Part shown: in pieces, positions 1 to 7,265 of the stretch
How the letters are laid out: every line of letters begins with the position of its first letter
How positions within the stretch are numbered: position 1 is the first letter of the stretch
Assembly (NCBI GenBank): GCA_003573635.1
Contig: QUTJ01031661.1
Span: 1-14,481, forward strand
From: Goniomonas avonlea
Taxonomy: Eukaryota > Cryptophyceae > Goniomonadida > Goniomonadaceae
Direction of reading: 5' to 3'
Length of the DNA: 14,481 nt
Notes under the pieces: model-generated
Told to the model about the DNA's origin: nothing
The model's database searches: none
The model's input: the letters and a program-made list of their open reading frames with translations, nothing else
Translations under genes and position numbers: made by a program

Positions 1-75
1 CTTTCGCACGCACGCACGCACGCGCGCACACACACAATGCGCAAACACACACACACAACACATACACACATACGG
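1..75. repeat. CA/CGCA-rich microsatellite at left edge
   Basis: The first 75 bases are runs of (CGCA)n, (CA)n and (CACACATA)-like units, a simple-sequence microsatellite. If the minus-strand gene model at 127-334 is right, this repeat lies inside one of its introns, because a donor site reading GTAAGT on the minus strand sits at 121-126 and nothing to its left looks coding. Confidence 0.85.
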
Positions 76-126
76 AGAGACAGCCGCGAATCTCTTTGGC
101 GCTAAGACTGTCGACAGGACACTTAC

Positions 127-334
127 CTGGAGTACACGCCACCCTCGTCACAGTTGGACGAGCCCGAGGTTCTGGCGTCTGAGACCCAGCGTGTCTAGCT
201 TCAACGTCAGCAACCAGCTCAGTGCCCCTTCGTCCAAAAATCCAGGATGGGATGAATCAAACAAATCTCTTGATGATCTCGCGGTCACTGGCTGGAAGCT
301 CGGTGGCATGCTGGTCCAGAACACGAACTTTCAT
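127..334 (-). CDS. Probable 5' exons of an unidentified gene, partial at left edge
   Basis: The minus strand from the ATG at 332-334 opens a frame of 24 residues that begins MKVRVLDQHATELPAS and ends IIKRF (exon 263-334), followed by GT. A second short exon ends at 127 against a strong GTAAGT donor (121-126). Two acceptors fit: one at 195-262 (68 nt intron, with a GCTGAC branch-like motif before its AG), which adds a segment ending CDEGGVYSR, and one at 218-262 (45 nt), which adds a Pro/Arg-rich segment. I prefer the first because of the branch motif. The rest of the gene would lie left of the window. I recognise no family. What supports it is the sensible N-terminus plus a matching donor, so it stays tentative. 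Confidence 0.35.
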
Positions 335-349
335 TGTCGGAGCCTTTGG

Positions 350-553
350 CCTCATCTAAGTTGGGCCTCAATGAGTTCAAGTTGGTGGTCCTTGGGAGGA
401 TCACCGTGATCTCGGTGAAAATTATTTATTTCCTGTTTTCAGAAAACTGGGAGAGAACAGACATTGTGATTGCCGTCCATCTGAGGTGGACCACTGTCCC
501 TTGGTTGAGTTCAAGTTCGGGGTGGATTGGACCACCACCGTGAATCAGTGAAA
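350..553. repeat. Imperfect direct duplication, about 134 bp offset
   Basis: Segment 350-420 resembles segment 480-553. Both contain a CCATCT or TCATCT start, then GAGTTCAAGTT (373 and 507), then a diverged stretch, then ACCGTGA and finally GTGAAAA (about 415 and 548). The copies are imperfect but collinear at an offset of 133-134 bases. The stretch lies between the divergent starts at 334 (-) and 579 (+) and shows no convincing coding sequence, so it may be a duplicated upstream region. Confidence 0.5.
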
Positions 554-578
554 AAATAATTTTCGGCGATCGGGTGGT

Positions 579-848
579 ATGTATCGCTTGTCCAGAAACT
601 CAGTGCGTCCCAGCGACAGGATCGAGAATCTTCAAGAACATTCATTGTTTCCAGCGGAGCCTTGGACCCCTGTTTGTTGTCCCATCAAGGATACGATCAG
701 AATGCAAGCCCTTACGTTGGAACACGCAGAATGTTGGCCAGGCGGCAGATTGCGCCTGATTCCGTCTTCTCCGCCACGGCGCCCAGGCTCAGATCCACGA
801 GCGCGGGATTACGTGAAGGCTGTTGGCGAGCTGAGAGCAGTGCGGTGA
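579..848 (+). CDS. Hypothetical ORF, 89 residues, doubtful
   Basis: An uninterrupted frame runs from the ATG at 579 to TGA at 846-848. The predicted product starts MYRLSRNSVRPSD and is rich in Pro and Arg with several Cys. It has no domain I recognise, no signal peptide and no membrane segment. Its stop lies only 2 bp from the stop of the convergent HAD gene (851). Its start would be divergent from the minus-strand ATG at 334, which keeps the alternating layout of the window; that is its main support. It could equally be chance open frame in the 3' flank of the HAD gene. Confidence 0.25.
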   Translation: MYRLSRNSVRPSDRIENLQEHSLFPAEPWTPVCCPIKDTIRMQALTLEHAECWPGGRLRLIPSSPPRRPGSDPRARDYVKAVGELRAVR

Positions 849-850
849 CC

Positions 851-1544
851 TTACTGTGTTTTGGGACACGCTCGATCGGCACACACGCACACTGCCTCTC
901 TGTCGGCTGCTCTTGGCAAGATCCGCCCCAGCAGGCCACGGGCCGCCTCTGCGCAAGGGGCCGATTGAAGAATTGTTATTGCCTTGTCAGCATCCTTTTT
1001 CACCATGCCCTTGTCTGAATTTGTGCAAACTGAGTGAAGCTTGAACACTTCTTCCAGATCGCCGTAGACAAACTGCGAGCGGTTCAGAAAGGCATCATCA
1101 TTGGCCTTTTCAAAACACACGTTGATGTCATCCAAGGCAACCCAGTTGTCAATTCGGTCTTCCGCAGAGCAGGTCTTATGCCACTGTTGAATCCACGCCA
1201 CAATTTCGTCCTGTGGGCGTGGTTGAGAGGATGCGTTCACTTTGCCCAGGAACACCTGTCGCTGACCGCCGCGACGAAAACTGGGTGTCTTGTCAACAAA
1301 CCGATGCGGAATTCCCGAGCTTTTCAAATGGTCTGAGACCATTTTGGTCGTAACCTCTGATGAACGCCATGAGGAAGACAAGACGATTTTCGCTCCAGTT
1401 GCCTCAACGATTCTGCATCGAGTCACAACACGGTGGGGACAAAACGTCCCACCTCCGAAGTTCCCCCATGCACTCCGACTTGAAAGTTTGACTGGAACTC
1501 AGTGGGTGCAGCACTCCATCAACATCAAGAAAAATCACTTTCAT
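851..1544 (-). CDS. HAD-superfamily phosphatase-like protein (Swiss Army Knife RNA-repair HAD type)
   Basis: Two exons, 1453-1544 and 851-1412, joined across a 40 nt GT-AG intron (1413-1452), give 217 residues ending in TAA. The start is the ATG at 1544; the frame is open further upstream but has only a GTG there. Visible motifs are HAD motif I LDVDGVL (D7 and D9), motif II LSSSWR near 42-47, and motif IV ALDD (D125, D126). The C-terminal part, GMVKKDADKAITIL, matches the GLT..DA..AI.IL ending typical of this family. Splicing restores GELRRIVEATGAKIVLSSS across the junction, which confirms the intron. Related HAD domains occur in proteins linked to RNA repair, where 3'-phosphate removal has been proposed; here the domain stands alone, so the substrate is inferred only. 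It is divergent from the RING gene, with 187 bp between start codons. Confidence 0.82.
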
Positions 1545-1731
1545 CGGGCGTGGCGATGGGAATGCGCCTCCCTGACGTTCAAAAACCACTCAAGGGCGGT
1601 CACGGCGTTGCTGGCTCGGGGTTATCTTCTTATGGTGCGCGTCACAATCCATTTTATCCCAGAGCTGGACACATGATCTACTCGATCTTGGGCACCGTCC
1701 AATCTTTGCCAGAGTGGAACCAGTGGATGCA
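1545..1731. promoter_or_regulatory. Divergent intergenic promoter region, HAD / RING genes
   Basis: This 187 bp spacer separates the minus-strand HAD ATG from the plus-strand RING ATG and must hold both promoters and 5' leaders. It contains TATCCCAGA at 1655-1663, a 9-mer also present in the divergent spacer at 5443-5451. TTGCCAGAGTGGAA at 1706-1719 sits 12 bases before the RING ATG, and a near copy lies 7 bases before the J-protein ATG (8001-8013). On the minus strand GATAAAAT (within 1650-1658) is TATA-like. Confidence 0.5.
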
Positions 1732-2790
1732 ATGGCGATGATGTCCCAACAGGCACCGACAGGCGCGCCTGTTCCTGAGACCGCCCCTTTGTGGTTCATA
1801 TCGCCAGCAGAGCCAGGATCTGCGGCATCTGCTGCTCCAAACCAACCTTCAGGTCAACGGGCAGGTCAACAGCTCGGTGGGCATGCGAGTATGAACATCT
1901 CACACGGGGTGTCATGGAATTTCCCGGATTTCCTATCTGGCCCTTCGCCTGAACCGCAGCCTCCAATCCCGCACGTGCCCGAAGGTTTGTTCCCAGACAG
2001 CCCATTATCGCTGCCCCCTTTCAGCTCTGAAGCCCAAGCCGACGCGCCGCCATTCGTTCCACTTGAGCTGTTCGAACCTCTAATCGACCAGCCTGTTCAT
2101 GTGCCTGCATCGCTTTTTGATAACACTCGTGCTGCGTCGCGCCCGATGCCGACAATGAGGCCACAGCCAACTGCATCGGCAGTGCCAGCGCGGCATCCTT
2201 TCCCCAGGGAAAACGTGCATGCTGCTAACCGGTTTCGGCGTCCAAACGACAACGGTTCTTGGAGAAGTCGCTACGTTGCAGTTCCGAGCGCCAACCATCT
2301 TCCTCGGCAAGGCCTTCCTGCAGCTGCGCATTCCGACGAACTGCCTGGTCTTCCGCTACCTGTCCGCAACTCAGCCCGTGTAGAGGCAAGCCCGTTCGTT
2401 TCGGGATCGTGGGTCTGTCATTTCTGCGGCTCGCGCAATCCACCGTTGTATTTACAATGCGGGGGCTGCTTGACACCGGTGTCTTCGAGCAACGGGGAGC
2501 ACGACAGCCCTCCCGCACCTGTGCGCGGTTCCTCTGAATCCGTTGTTGCTGGCATCCGTGGGGCCATTCACCGCTCCGCGTCTGAGATCGATCGACTCGA
2601 ACAGCAGCTCAAGCAAATGGAGGAGGATAATAACTGCACGGTGTGTATGGAGCGACAGAGAGACACCGCCTTTGTGCCTTGCGGCCACATGATTGCGTGT
2701 GATACCTGCGCTCGTCAGAGCTTGGGGATTGGTCAGCGATGCCCTCTTTGTCGACTACCGGCGACACAGATCTTGCGCATATACCGTTAA
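1732..2790 (+). CDS. RING-finger protein with RanBP2-type zinc finger (likely E3 ubiquitin ligase)
   Basis: Single-exon frame of 352 residues from the ATG at 1732 to TAA. The open frame reaches 1714 but only with a GTG. Residues 1-220 are Pro/Ser/Ala-rich and probably disordered. A RanBP2-type zinc finger follows (W227, C229, C232, C243, C246) with an NPPL core. A short Glu/Gln-rich probable coiled coil lies near 281-298. A RING finger ends the protein: C302, C305, C317, H319, C323, C326, C337, C340, spaced as in the C-terminal RINGs of IAP proteins, finishing in a hydrophobic ILRIYR tail. Such RINGs bind E2 enzymes and often dimerise through the tail. NPPL zinc finger plus C-terminal RING also recalls MDM2/MDM4, but no p53-binding domain is visible. 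E3 activity is inferred from the intact ligands; the substrate is unknown. Confidence 0.88.
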   Translation: MAMMSQQAPTGAPVPETAPLWFISPAEPGSAASAAPNQPSGQRAGQQLGGHASMNISHGVSWNFPDFLSGPSPEPQPPIPHVPEGLFPDSPLSLPPFSSEAQADAPPFVPLELFEPLIDQPVHVPASLFDNTRAASRPMPTMRPQPTASAVPARHPFPRENVHAANRFRRPNDNGSWRSRYVAVPSANHLPRQGLPAAAHSDELPGLPLPVRNSARVEASPFVSGSWVCHFCGSRNPPLYLQCGGCLTPVSSSNGEHDSPPAPVRGSSESVVAGIRGAIHRSASEIDRLEQQLKQMEEDNNCTVCMERQRDTAFVPCGHMIACDTCARQSLGIGQRCPLCRLPATQILRIYR

Positions 2791-2833
2791 GCTATACTAC
2801 TACGCTGAACTCATATCCTCCGGGACACGAGAT

Positions 2834-2880
2834 GTACAGAGAGTGCTGGTGTACAGAGAGTGCTGGTGTACAGAGAGTGA
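2834..2880. repeat. 17-bp tandem repeat
   Basis: The unit GTACAGAGAGTGCTGGT starts at 2834, 2851 and 2868, with the third copy partial. A degenerate relative (CACAGAGGGTGCTGGTGG) follows near 2899-2916. It lies in the 3' flank of the RING gene. Confidence 0.85.
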
Positions 2881-3103
2881 GGGTGTGGGGGACAGACGTC
2901 ACAGAGGGTGCTGGTGGGGGAGAGGGCCGCGCGAGGTACACAATTCTTCCAGCCGTGGCGGTGTGAGTGCGTCCCGTGGTGGCGGGGCTCCCAGGTCGGC
3001 AGCCTCGTTTGAGACAAGCTGCTCATTGCGGCAAACAGCGTACGTGGCAGCATATGTATGTGCAGAGGTGTTGAACAAGCGAGCTGATCATTTGCCATTC
3101 CAA

Positions 3104-3109
3104 AATAAA
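3104..3109 (+). terminator. AATAAA, possible poly(A) signal
   Basis: AATAAA on the plus strand, 314 bases past the RING stop codon. If used, the RING mRNA would have a 3' UTR of about 330 bases including the 17-bp repeat. This is a lone hexamer match in an A-rich run, so it is weak. Confidence 0.25.
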
Positions 3110-3635
3110 AATGAAGATTGCCCTATTTGATTATCGGATCAGATATCTGGAGTGATAGCGTGGGTCTCCCACCGACATCTTTTGAACTTGGGGCGTACCG
3201 AATTGGAGCTTTTAAAGATATTGACCCTTGTCTTTGGGGCCGCGATGTGTCACACAGGTGAGTGCCGCACAGTCTCGAGTGCCGGAGTGCGTGTGCGAAA
3301 CTGTGCTGCAGTGCGTGCGCCGCACAGTTCGAGTGTCGTACAAACGAAGCACCAGGAGGAATCACGTCATTGTCATGCCACTTGTTGGAGGCTCGCGAAG
3401 AAGAGTTACCGCAGGCTCAGCCTTTGATGGGCATGCGAAGATGTGATAGGGCGGCAGCGAATGCAAACAGGGTGACTAGACATTGGCGTCCCGGTCCTCT
3501 TCCTCTTCTGTGTCGCAGTCTTCAACAGTCGCGGCCTGTGAACAACGTCGGGGAGTGCTGCTCTGTGCCCGCTGACATTCAAAGGAGCCCTCGCCAGCTT
3601 CAATCTCAGGCTGCTCCCCCCACCCCCCCCCTGTA

Positions 3636-3755
3636 CGTGTCTCGTGTGTCTGCCCTAGATGGTTCCAGTGTTCCACTCGTATGTGTCTCGCGTGTCTGCC
3701 CTAGGTCTGTTCCAGTGTTCCACTTGTATGTGTCTCGTGTGTCTGCCCTAGGTCT
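3636..3755. repeat. 46-47 bp tandem repeat, about 2.5 copies
   Basis: The sequence TGTCTCGTGTGTCTGCCCTA and its close variants recur with CTCG at 3641, 3687 and 3734. Copies one and two are joined by a shared TTCCAGTGTTCCACT linker. The third copy runs out into (CACT)n. No open frame through it looks like a real protein. Confidence 0.85.
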
Positions 3756-4056
3756 GTCACTCACTCACTCACGTTCGGGTGTAGTTCGGTTGTCAGCCTC
3801 TCTTTCGATCTTTTCTAGGCTGTTGGTTAGCGATGAGCGTTCGGAGGGTAGTGAGGGACTGGGAACAGAGCGAACAGACTCTCTCCTTTGCTCCCTCACT
3901 CACGCGTTTGCGAGACTGGCACGGACCCAAGGTGCCTGATCGCGGGAGGGAGGGAGGGGGGGAGCGAACACCACGAGTCAGTGTGAGTCAGCACGCGCCA
4001 GTCGAGTCAACACACCAATACTCGTCACTACGAGTTGGCACGAGCCAAGTGAGTCA
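3756..4056. repeat. CACT / GAGTCA low-complexity cluster
   Basis: CACTCACTCACTCAC begins near 3758, with a second short CACTCAC near 3898. GAGTCA occurs at 3975, 3985, 4004 and 4051, two of them as TGAGTCA. A (GGGA)n-like purine run lies at 3945-3965. The two strand senses of the motif could pair in a single-stranded transcript. TGAGTCA is a bZIP binding consensus, but nothing here shows it is used. Confidence 0.55.
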
Positions 4057-4302
4057 AAAAATGGGCCAAGAGACAATCGGTAAAGTGTTGGAATGGGAAG
4101 TGGACTTCACACACCAGCCGCACCACGGGCCGGGGTTACAGAGAGAGAGAGTGAAAATGAGAGATGTATTTTATCGAGAGCAATTTCTTTACAGATATCT
4201 AGATCTAGAGATCAATTTCCACACATCGATAGGTATTATATCGATATTATATATTCTGTCGCTATATCTCAACATACCTAGAAACATCACTTGCAACGAG
4301 TA

Positions 4303-5406
4303 CTAGCCGAGTTCAGTACTATTTGACCGCACCTGATAATCTGCCGCTGACAGAACAGCACATTCAGCACGACTCAAAGCTGTGTAGTGCGAAGACCCCT
4401 TTCCACCATCGCCCCTGAGACACTCTACATTGAAATGGCATCCAGCAGTCAACGTCGTGCCGTCTGATTTCTGCACTGTGCCCTAAAGCATATCGTCAAG
4501 GAGAAAAAGGCAACCCAAAAATATGATCCACCTCAAGAAGCACATGGAAGGCAGTTGACGTGTCCCCGACCAATAGCCCGCATCCGTCGCCCACACACAC
4601 ATTCTGAAAAGCGTCACTCAAGGAAGGTCTCGCTTCTTCCTTTCCAGCTGCAGCAAGCATGTGTGGGTCAGAGCCGAACACTCTGAGATTTACACTTACG
4701 CGGCAGGTTGGCCTCGTTCAATGCAGTCATAATGAGAGAGAGTCGCCGCTCCTGGGCCTCTCGCGACGCATCCCGGAAAACCTTTCCCGGAAGCCTCCAA
4801 ATAGTGCTGGGCATTGTCACCTACAGAATTCAAATGGTTCAGTCCCAAGGGAGATGATGCGAACGACACACGGTGAATGTGGCATGGCTGACGCACTGCA
4901 CATGCTGGACCAGGCACAAGTCTCCCCAAACTCGCGGAGTCTTCGGAGGAGATCCATCAGCCTGTTCGACTACTTCGCCTTCCTGTAAAAGCGACTACTG
5001 AGTGAAAATAACAGAGTGCGCCAATTGGCGACCTTCAAAACACAAAAATCTTCGAACGTTTCCCCGTCCTTTAAGATGACCTCGGCAGCAGCGGCTGATT
5101 GAACGCGCATTAAGTCAAACAAACAACGCCGGGTGCCCCTGCGATCAAAATTGAATCAAGTACGACGATATACAGCAACAGCTGGAAAACTCACGCTGTC
5201 AATGCCGAAAACATTGGGTGCGTCTTCAAGAGGGCCTCGAGCTGCGAGAGCTCAGCCTCGCTTCGGGCGCCTTCAGCGACTTTCCCTTCCAGAAGAACTC
5301 CTTTCTCAAAGACTTCAGCAGAACAAAGGGAAGTGCGCCGCGCCTTCCGCCCGTCCATCCCGAAGCACGCAAAATCGAGGCCGACCGAGCCTCGCCGCTT
5401 CGCCAT
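4303..5406 (-). CDS. PKA regulatory-subunit-like protein, two cyclic-nucleotide-binding folds
   Basis: Six exons (5195-5406, 5033-5138, 4872-4982, 4700-4820, 4532-4647, 4303-4482) give 281 residues. The five introns are 49-56 nt. TAA lies in frame directly before the ATG, so the start is firm. Residues 4-8 (RRGSV) and 23-26 (RRTS) look like PKA inhibitor sites; the second, followed by LCSAEVF, resembles the autophosphorylation site of RII subunits. Fold A spans about 65-170 (ILKDGETFEDFCVLKEGEV, then WGDLCLV and HATFTV). Fold B spans about 185-272 (GDTSTAFHVLLEGTV, then HFNVECL). The order inhibitor, A, helix, B is that of PKA-R, which holds the catalytic subunit inactive in the cytosol. Two oddities: there is no N-terminal dimerisation/docking domain, and both phosphate-binding cassettes lack the usual Arg and parts of the FGE motif, so cAMP binding is doubtful. 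The last exon might instead splice after residue 272, changing only the tail. Confidence 0.8.
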
Positions 5407-5473
5407 TTAGCGCGACGGTTGGAGCCGGTGATCGGTGCTCGATATCCCAGAACGCTACCTACCGGCACTCGTC
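5407..5473. promoter_or_regulatory. 67-bp divergent spacer, PKA-R-like / AKP-rich genes
   Basis: Only 67 bp separate the two start codons, so the core promoters and leaders must overlap. The spacer contains TATCCCAGA at 5443-5451, shared with the HAD/RING spacer. No TATA box is seen. Confidence 0.5.
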
Positions 5474-7209
5474 ATGGCTGACAAACAGACGAGCCGTCCG
5501 GGAGGAAGCGGTGAAACGAAGGCCGCCGTTCCAAAGGCAGATTCCCCTGCCAAACCTGCTACCAGCAAGCCCGCCATATCCACCCCCAAGCCTAAGCCTG
5601 TCGCCACTGTCAAGCCGACGGTGGCTTCGAAACCCGCCGCCAAACCTGCGGTGACGGCGAAACCTGCTGCTGCCACCAAGCCTGATGCGGCTACCAAGCC
5701 TGCTGTAGCTGCAAAGCCTGGTGTTACTAAGCCTGCTGTGGCCAAGCCTGCGGCTGCAGCCGCGAAACCCGCTCCGAAGCCAGTCTCGAAGCCAGCCGTG
5801 GCCAAGCCTGCAGCTGCGATTCCCAAACCTAGGGCACCAGTTGGTAGAGGCAGTCCAGCTACGAAGCCTGTAGCATCAACACCAGTTGGTCGAGGCAGTC
5901 CAGTTACCAAGCCTGTAGCATCAGCACCTCCAAAGTCTGGGGCTGAACCGCCAGACCCAACAACCACAGAGAATGCACCAGCAGCTCCAGAACCTGAAGA
6001 ACTGCCGCCTCCTGCTGAGGATCCGCCTCCTCCACCCGAGCCAGTGTGGGAGGAAATGAAGATGGATGTCTGTTCTTGTGTATGCTGCGGTTCTAAGCTG
6101 ACCTCTTTTGCAGGCAAGGCTCATGCAAATGAAGGATGTTCTGAATACAGTGCACAAATCGGGACGGCCACTATGTCTCATTGATGAGAGTGGGTGCGAA
6201 TCTTGAAGTTGTTTTCTTTTCTTTCCATTCTAATGTTCTGTTTCGCTGCAGTGAAGCTGCCATGTGGTTGCGTTACAAAGATGCTAATTACCACAGGTAA
6301 CCCCTGTTTCTGATTGCTCGGCCTTACCTTTTCCCAGCATGCTGTATCCGCAAGAAATTGAGAGTGAGAGGCTCCGCATGTCTCTACTGGTACGTCTCTG
6401 GACTTGTCACGTTAGGGGACAGGGAAAGACGGCAGATAATAGCGATTTTTTGAATACTCTCTCTCGCTCCCTCTCTCTCTCCCCCCCTCTCTCTCTCTCT
6501 CCCTCCTCCCTCTCTTAGTCAACGAGAACCATGACAATAAATGGCTCTTCTGAGGCGAGGGCACTGCCTTCCCACATGTGCTATTGGGTCGAGCCGCTTT
6601 CCAGTGGAGTTACACCACAGCAGGGGGCGATTCGTTATGGCAAGCAATTTGTCATCGACATGGGGTTTGTGGAGACGTGGGATGCATTGCCGCTCTTACT
6701 TGAGCCACTGGTGCCGGACCTCTTCGAACATTTGATGACTGGCTCGCTGCTTCAGGTATTTCATTGCTCATTTTTGCGATCAGCTAAAGTTGTGCCATAC
6801 TCATGAAGCGTGTGTTGTTATTGATTGTACCGAGGTGAAAGCACGTGGTCAACGATGAGCTGATCTTTTCTGACGACTGATTGACTTAGGATGAGTGCTA
6901 CATGAAGCTGGTTCGAGAAAGTGATGCGACGTCTGGCCAATTCGGTGGTACATCTGCTGGTGTCCGAGGAAACCAATTTGACCCCGAGCAGTTTAATTGT
7001 GTAAGTTCTTTCCTTGTGAGTCTTTCAATCCTCATTCGGAATGCTAGCCCCATGAGGTGCAATCGATTCGAACTGGTATTTGCTCTGACACGCACATGCA
7101 GCTTGGGGATTTCATGTTCGGAATCGTGACCAAGCTGAAGAACCCTCCTCACGATATCGCCAAGCGGATGTACGTGGTTAATTTGCTGCCCGACGATGAC
7201 TCGGATTAA
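5474..7209 (+). CDS. Unidentified protein with Ala/Lys/Pro-rich N-terminus
   Basis: Seven exons (5474-6067, 6114-6193, 6252-6296, 6338-6389, 6519-6755, 6890-7000, 7102-7209) give 408 residues ending in TAA. All junctions are GT-AG and in phase. Residues about 15-150 are dominated by AKP and TKP units like the tails of linker histones or microtubule-binding proteins, with a 15-residue duplication containing PVGRGSP; then comes a Pro/Glu stretch to residue 198. From there the protein looks globular: RLMQMKDVLNTVHKSGRPLC, AAMWLRYKDANY, MLYPQEIESERLRM, and a C-terminal part ending MYVVNLLPDDDSD. I do not recognise this part. The first donor (6068) is a choice between GTCTGT and GTATGC ten residues later; the 46 nt intron fits its neighbours better. 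Two introns (129 and 134 nt) are long for this window, and the first holds a CT microsatellite. A basic N-terminus suggests binding to nucleic acid or microtubules, as inference only. Confidence 0.68.
5837..5926 (+). repeat. 45-bp in-frame duplication within the AKP-rich gene
   Basis: Two copies, 5837-5881 and 5882-5926, each encode a PVGRGSP(A/V)TKPVAS unit. The period is exactly 15 codons, so the frame is kept. They extend the disordered N-terminal region. Confidence 0.8.
6455..6518 (+). repeat. CT-rich microsatellite within intron 4 of the AKP-rich gene
   Basis: Runs of CT, CCCT and poly-C end at the acceptor TCTCTTAG. The repeat doubles as an extended polypyrimidine tract and explains why this intron (6390-6518) is 129 nt. 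Confidence 0.85.
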
Positions 7210-7265
7210 TCCTGTTCTACGCTGCCCACTTAACTTCAGTAAAACCTCATACCAACGAGAAATAG

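Larger units (their letters stand above)
2791..4302. other. Repeat-rich 1.5 kb region without a convincing gene
   Basis: This lies between the convergent stops of the RING gene and the PKA-R-like gene. It holds a 17-bp tandem repeat (2834-2880), an AATAAA at 3104-3109, a doubled GCCGCACAG motif (3264 and 3318), a C-rich tract (about 3615-3631), a 46-47 bp tandem repeat (3636-3755), CACT and GAGTCA clusters (3756-4056), and an AT-rich end (4165-4265). Long open frames here, such as 3262-3939, run through the repeats and look like chance. One possible orphan exon (about 3113-3257) precedes a good GTGAGT donor. At 1.5 kb this is by far the largest gap in an otherwise dense window. Confidence 0.6.

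Noticed and set aside
334-543. EFKLVVLG read as the start of a Rab-type GTPase
   Set aside because: No GxxxxGKS motif, switch region or later G motifs follow in any frame or across any plausible intron.
3262-3939. Plus-strand 225-residue open frame
   Set aside because: It runs through a poly-C tract and the 46-47 bp tandem repeat with no domain-like segments, so its length is a by-product of repeats.
5455-6117. Minus-strand 220-residue Gly/Ala-rich open frame
   Set aside because: It is the antisense shadow of the AKP-rich coding repeat; its composition follows directly from the repeated codons on the plus strand.
6068-6184. Cys-rich tail (CSCVCCGSK) as a zinc-binding end of the AKP-rich protein
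   Set aside because: It arises from reading through a 46-nt GT-AG intron; splicing gives a longer and better protein in another frame.
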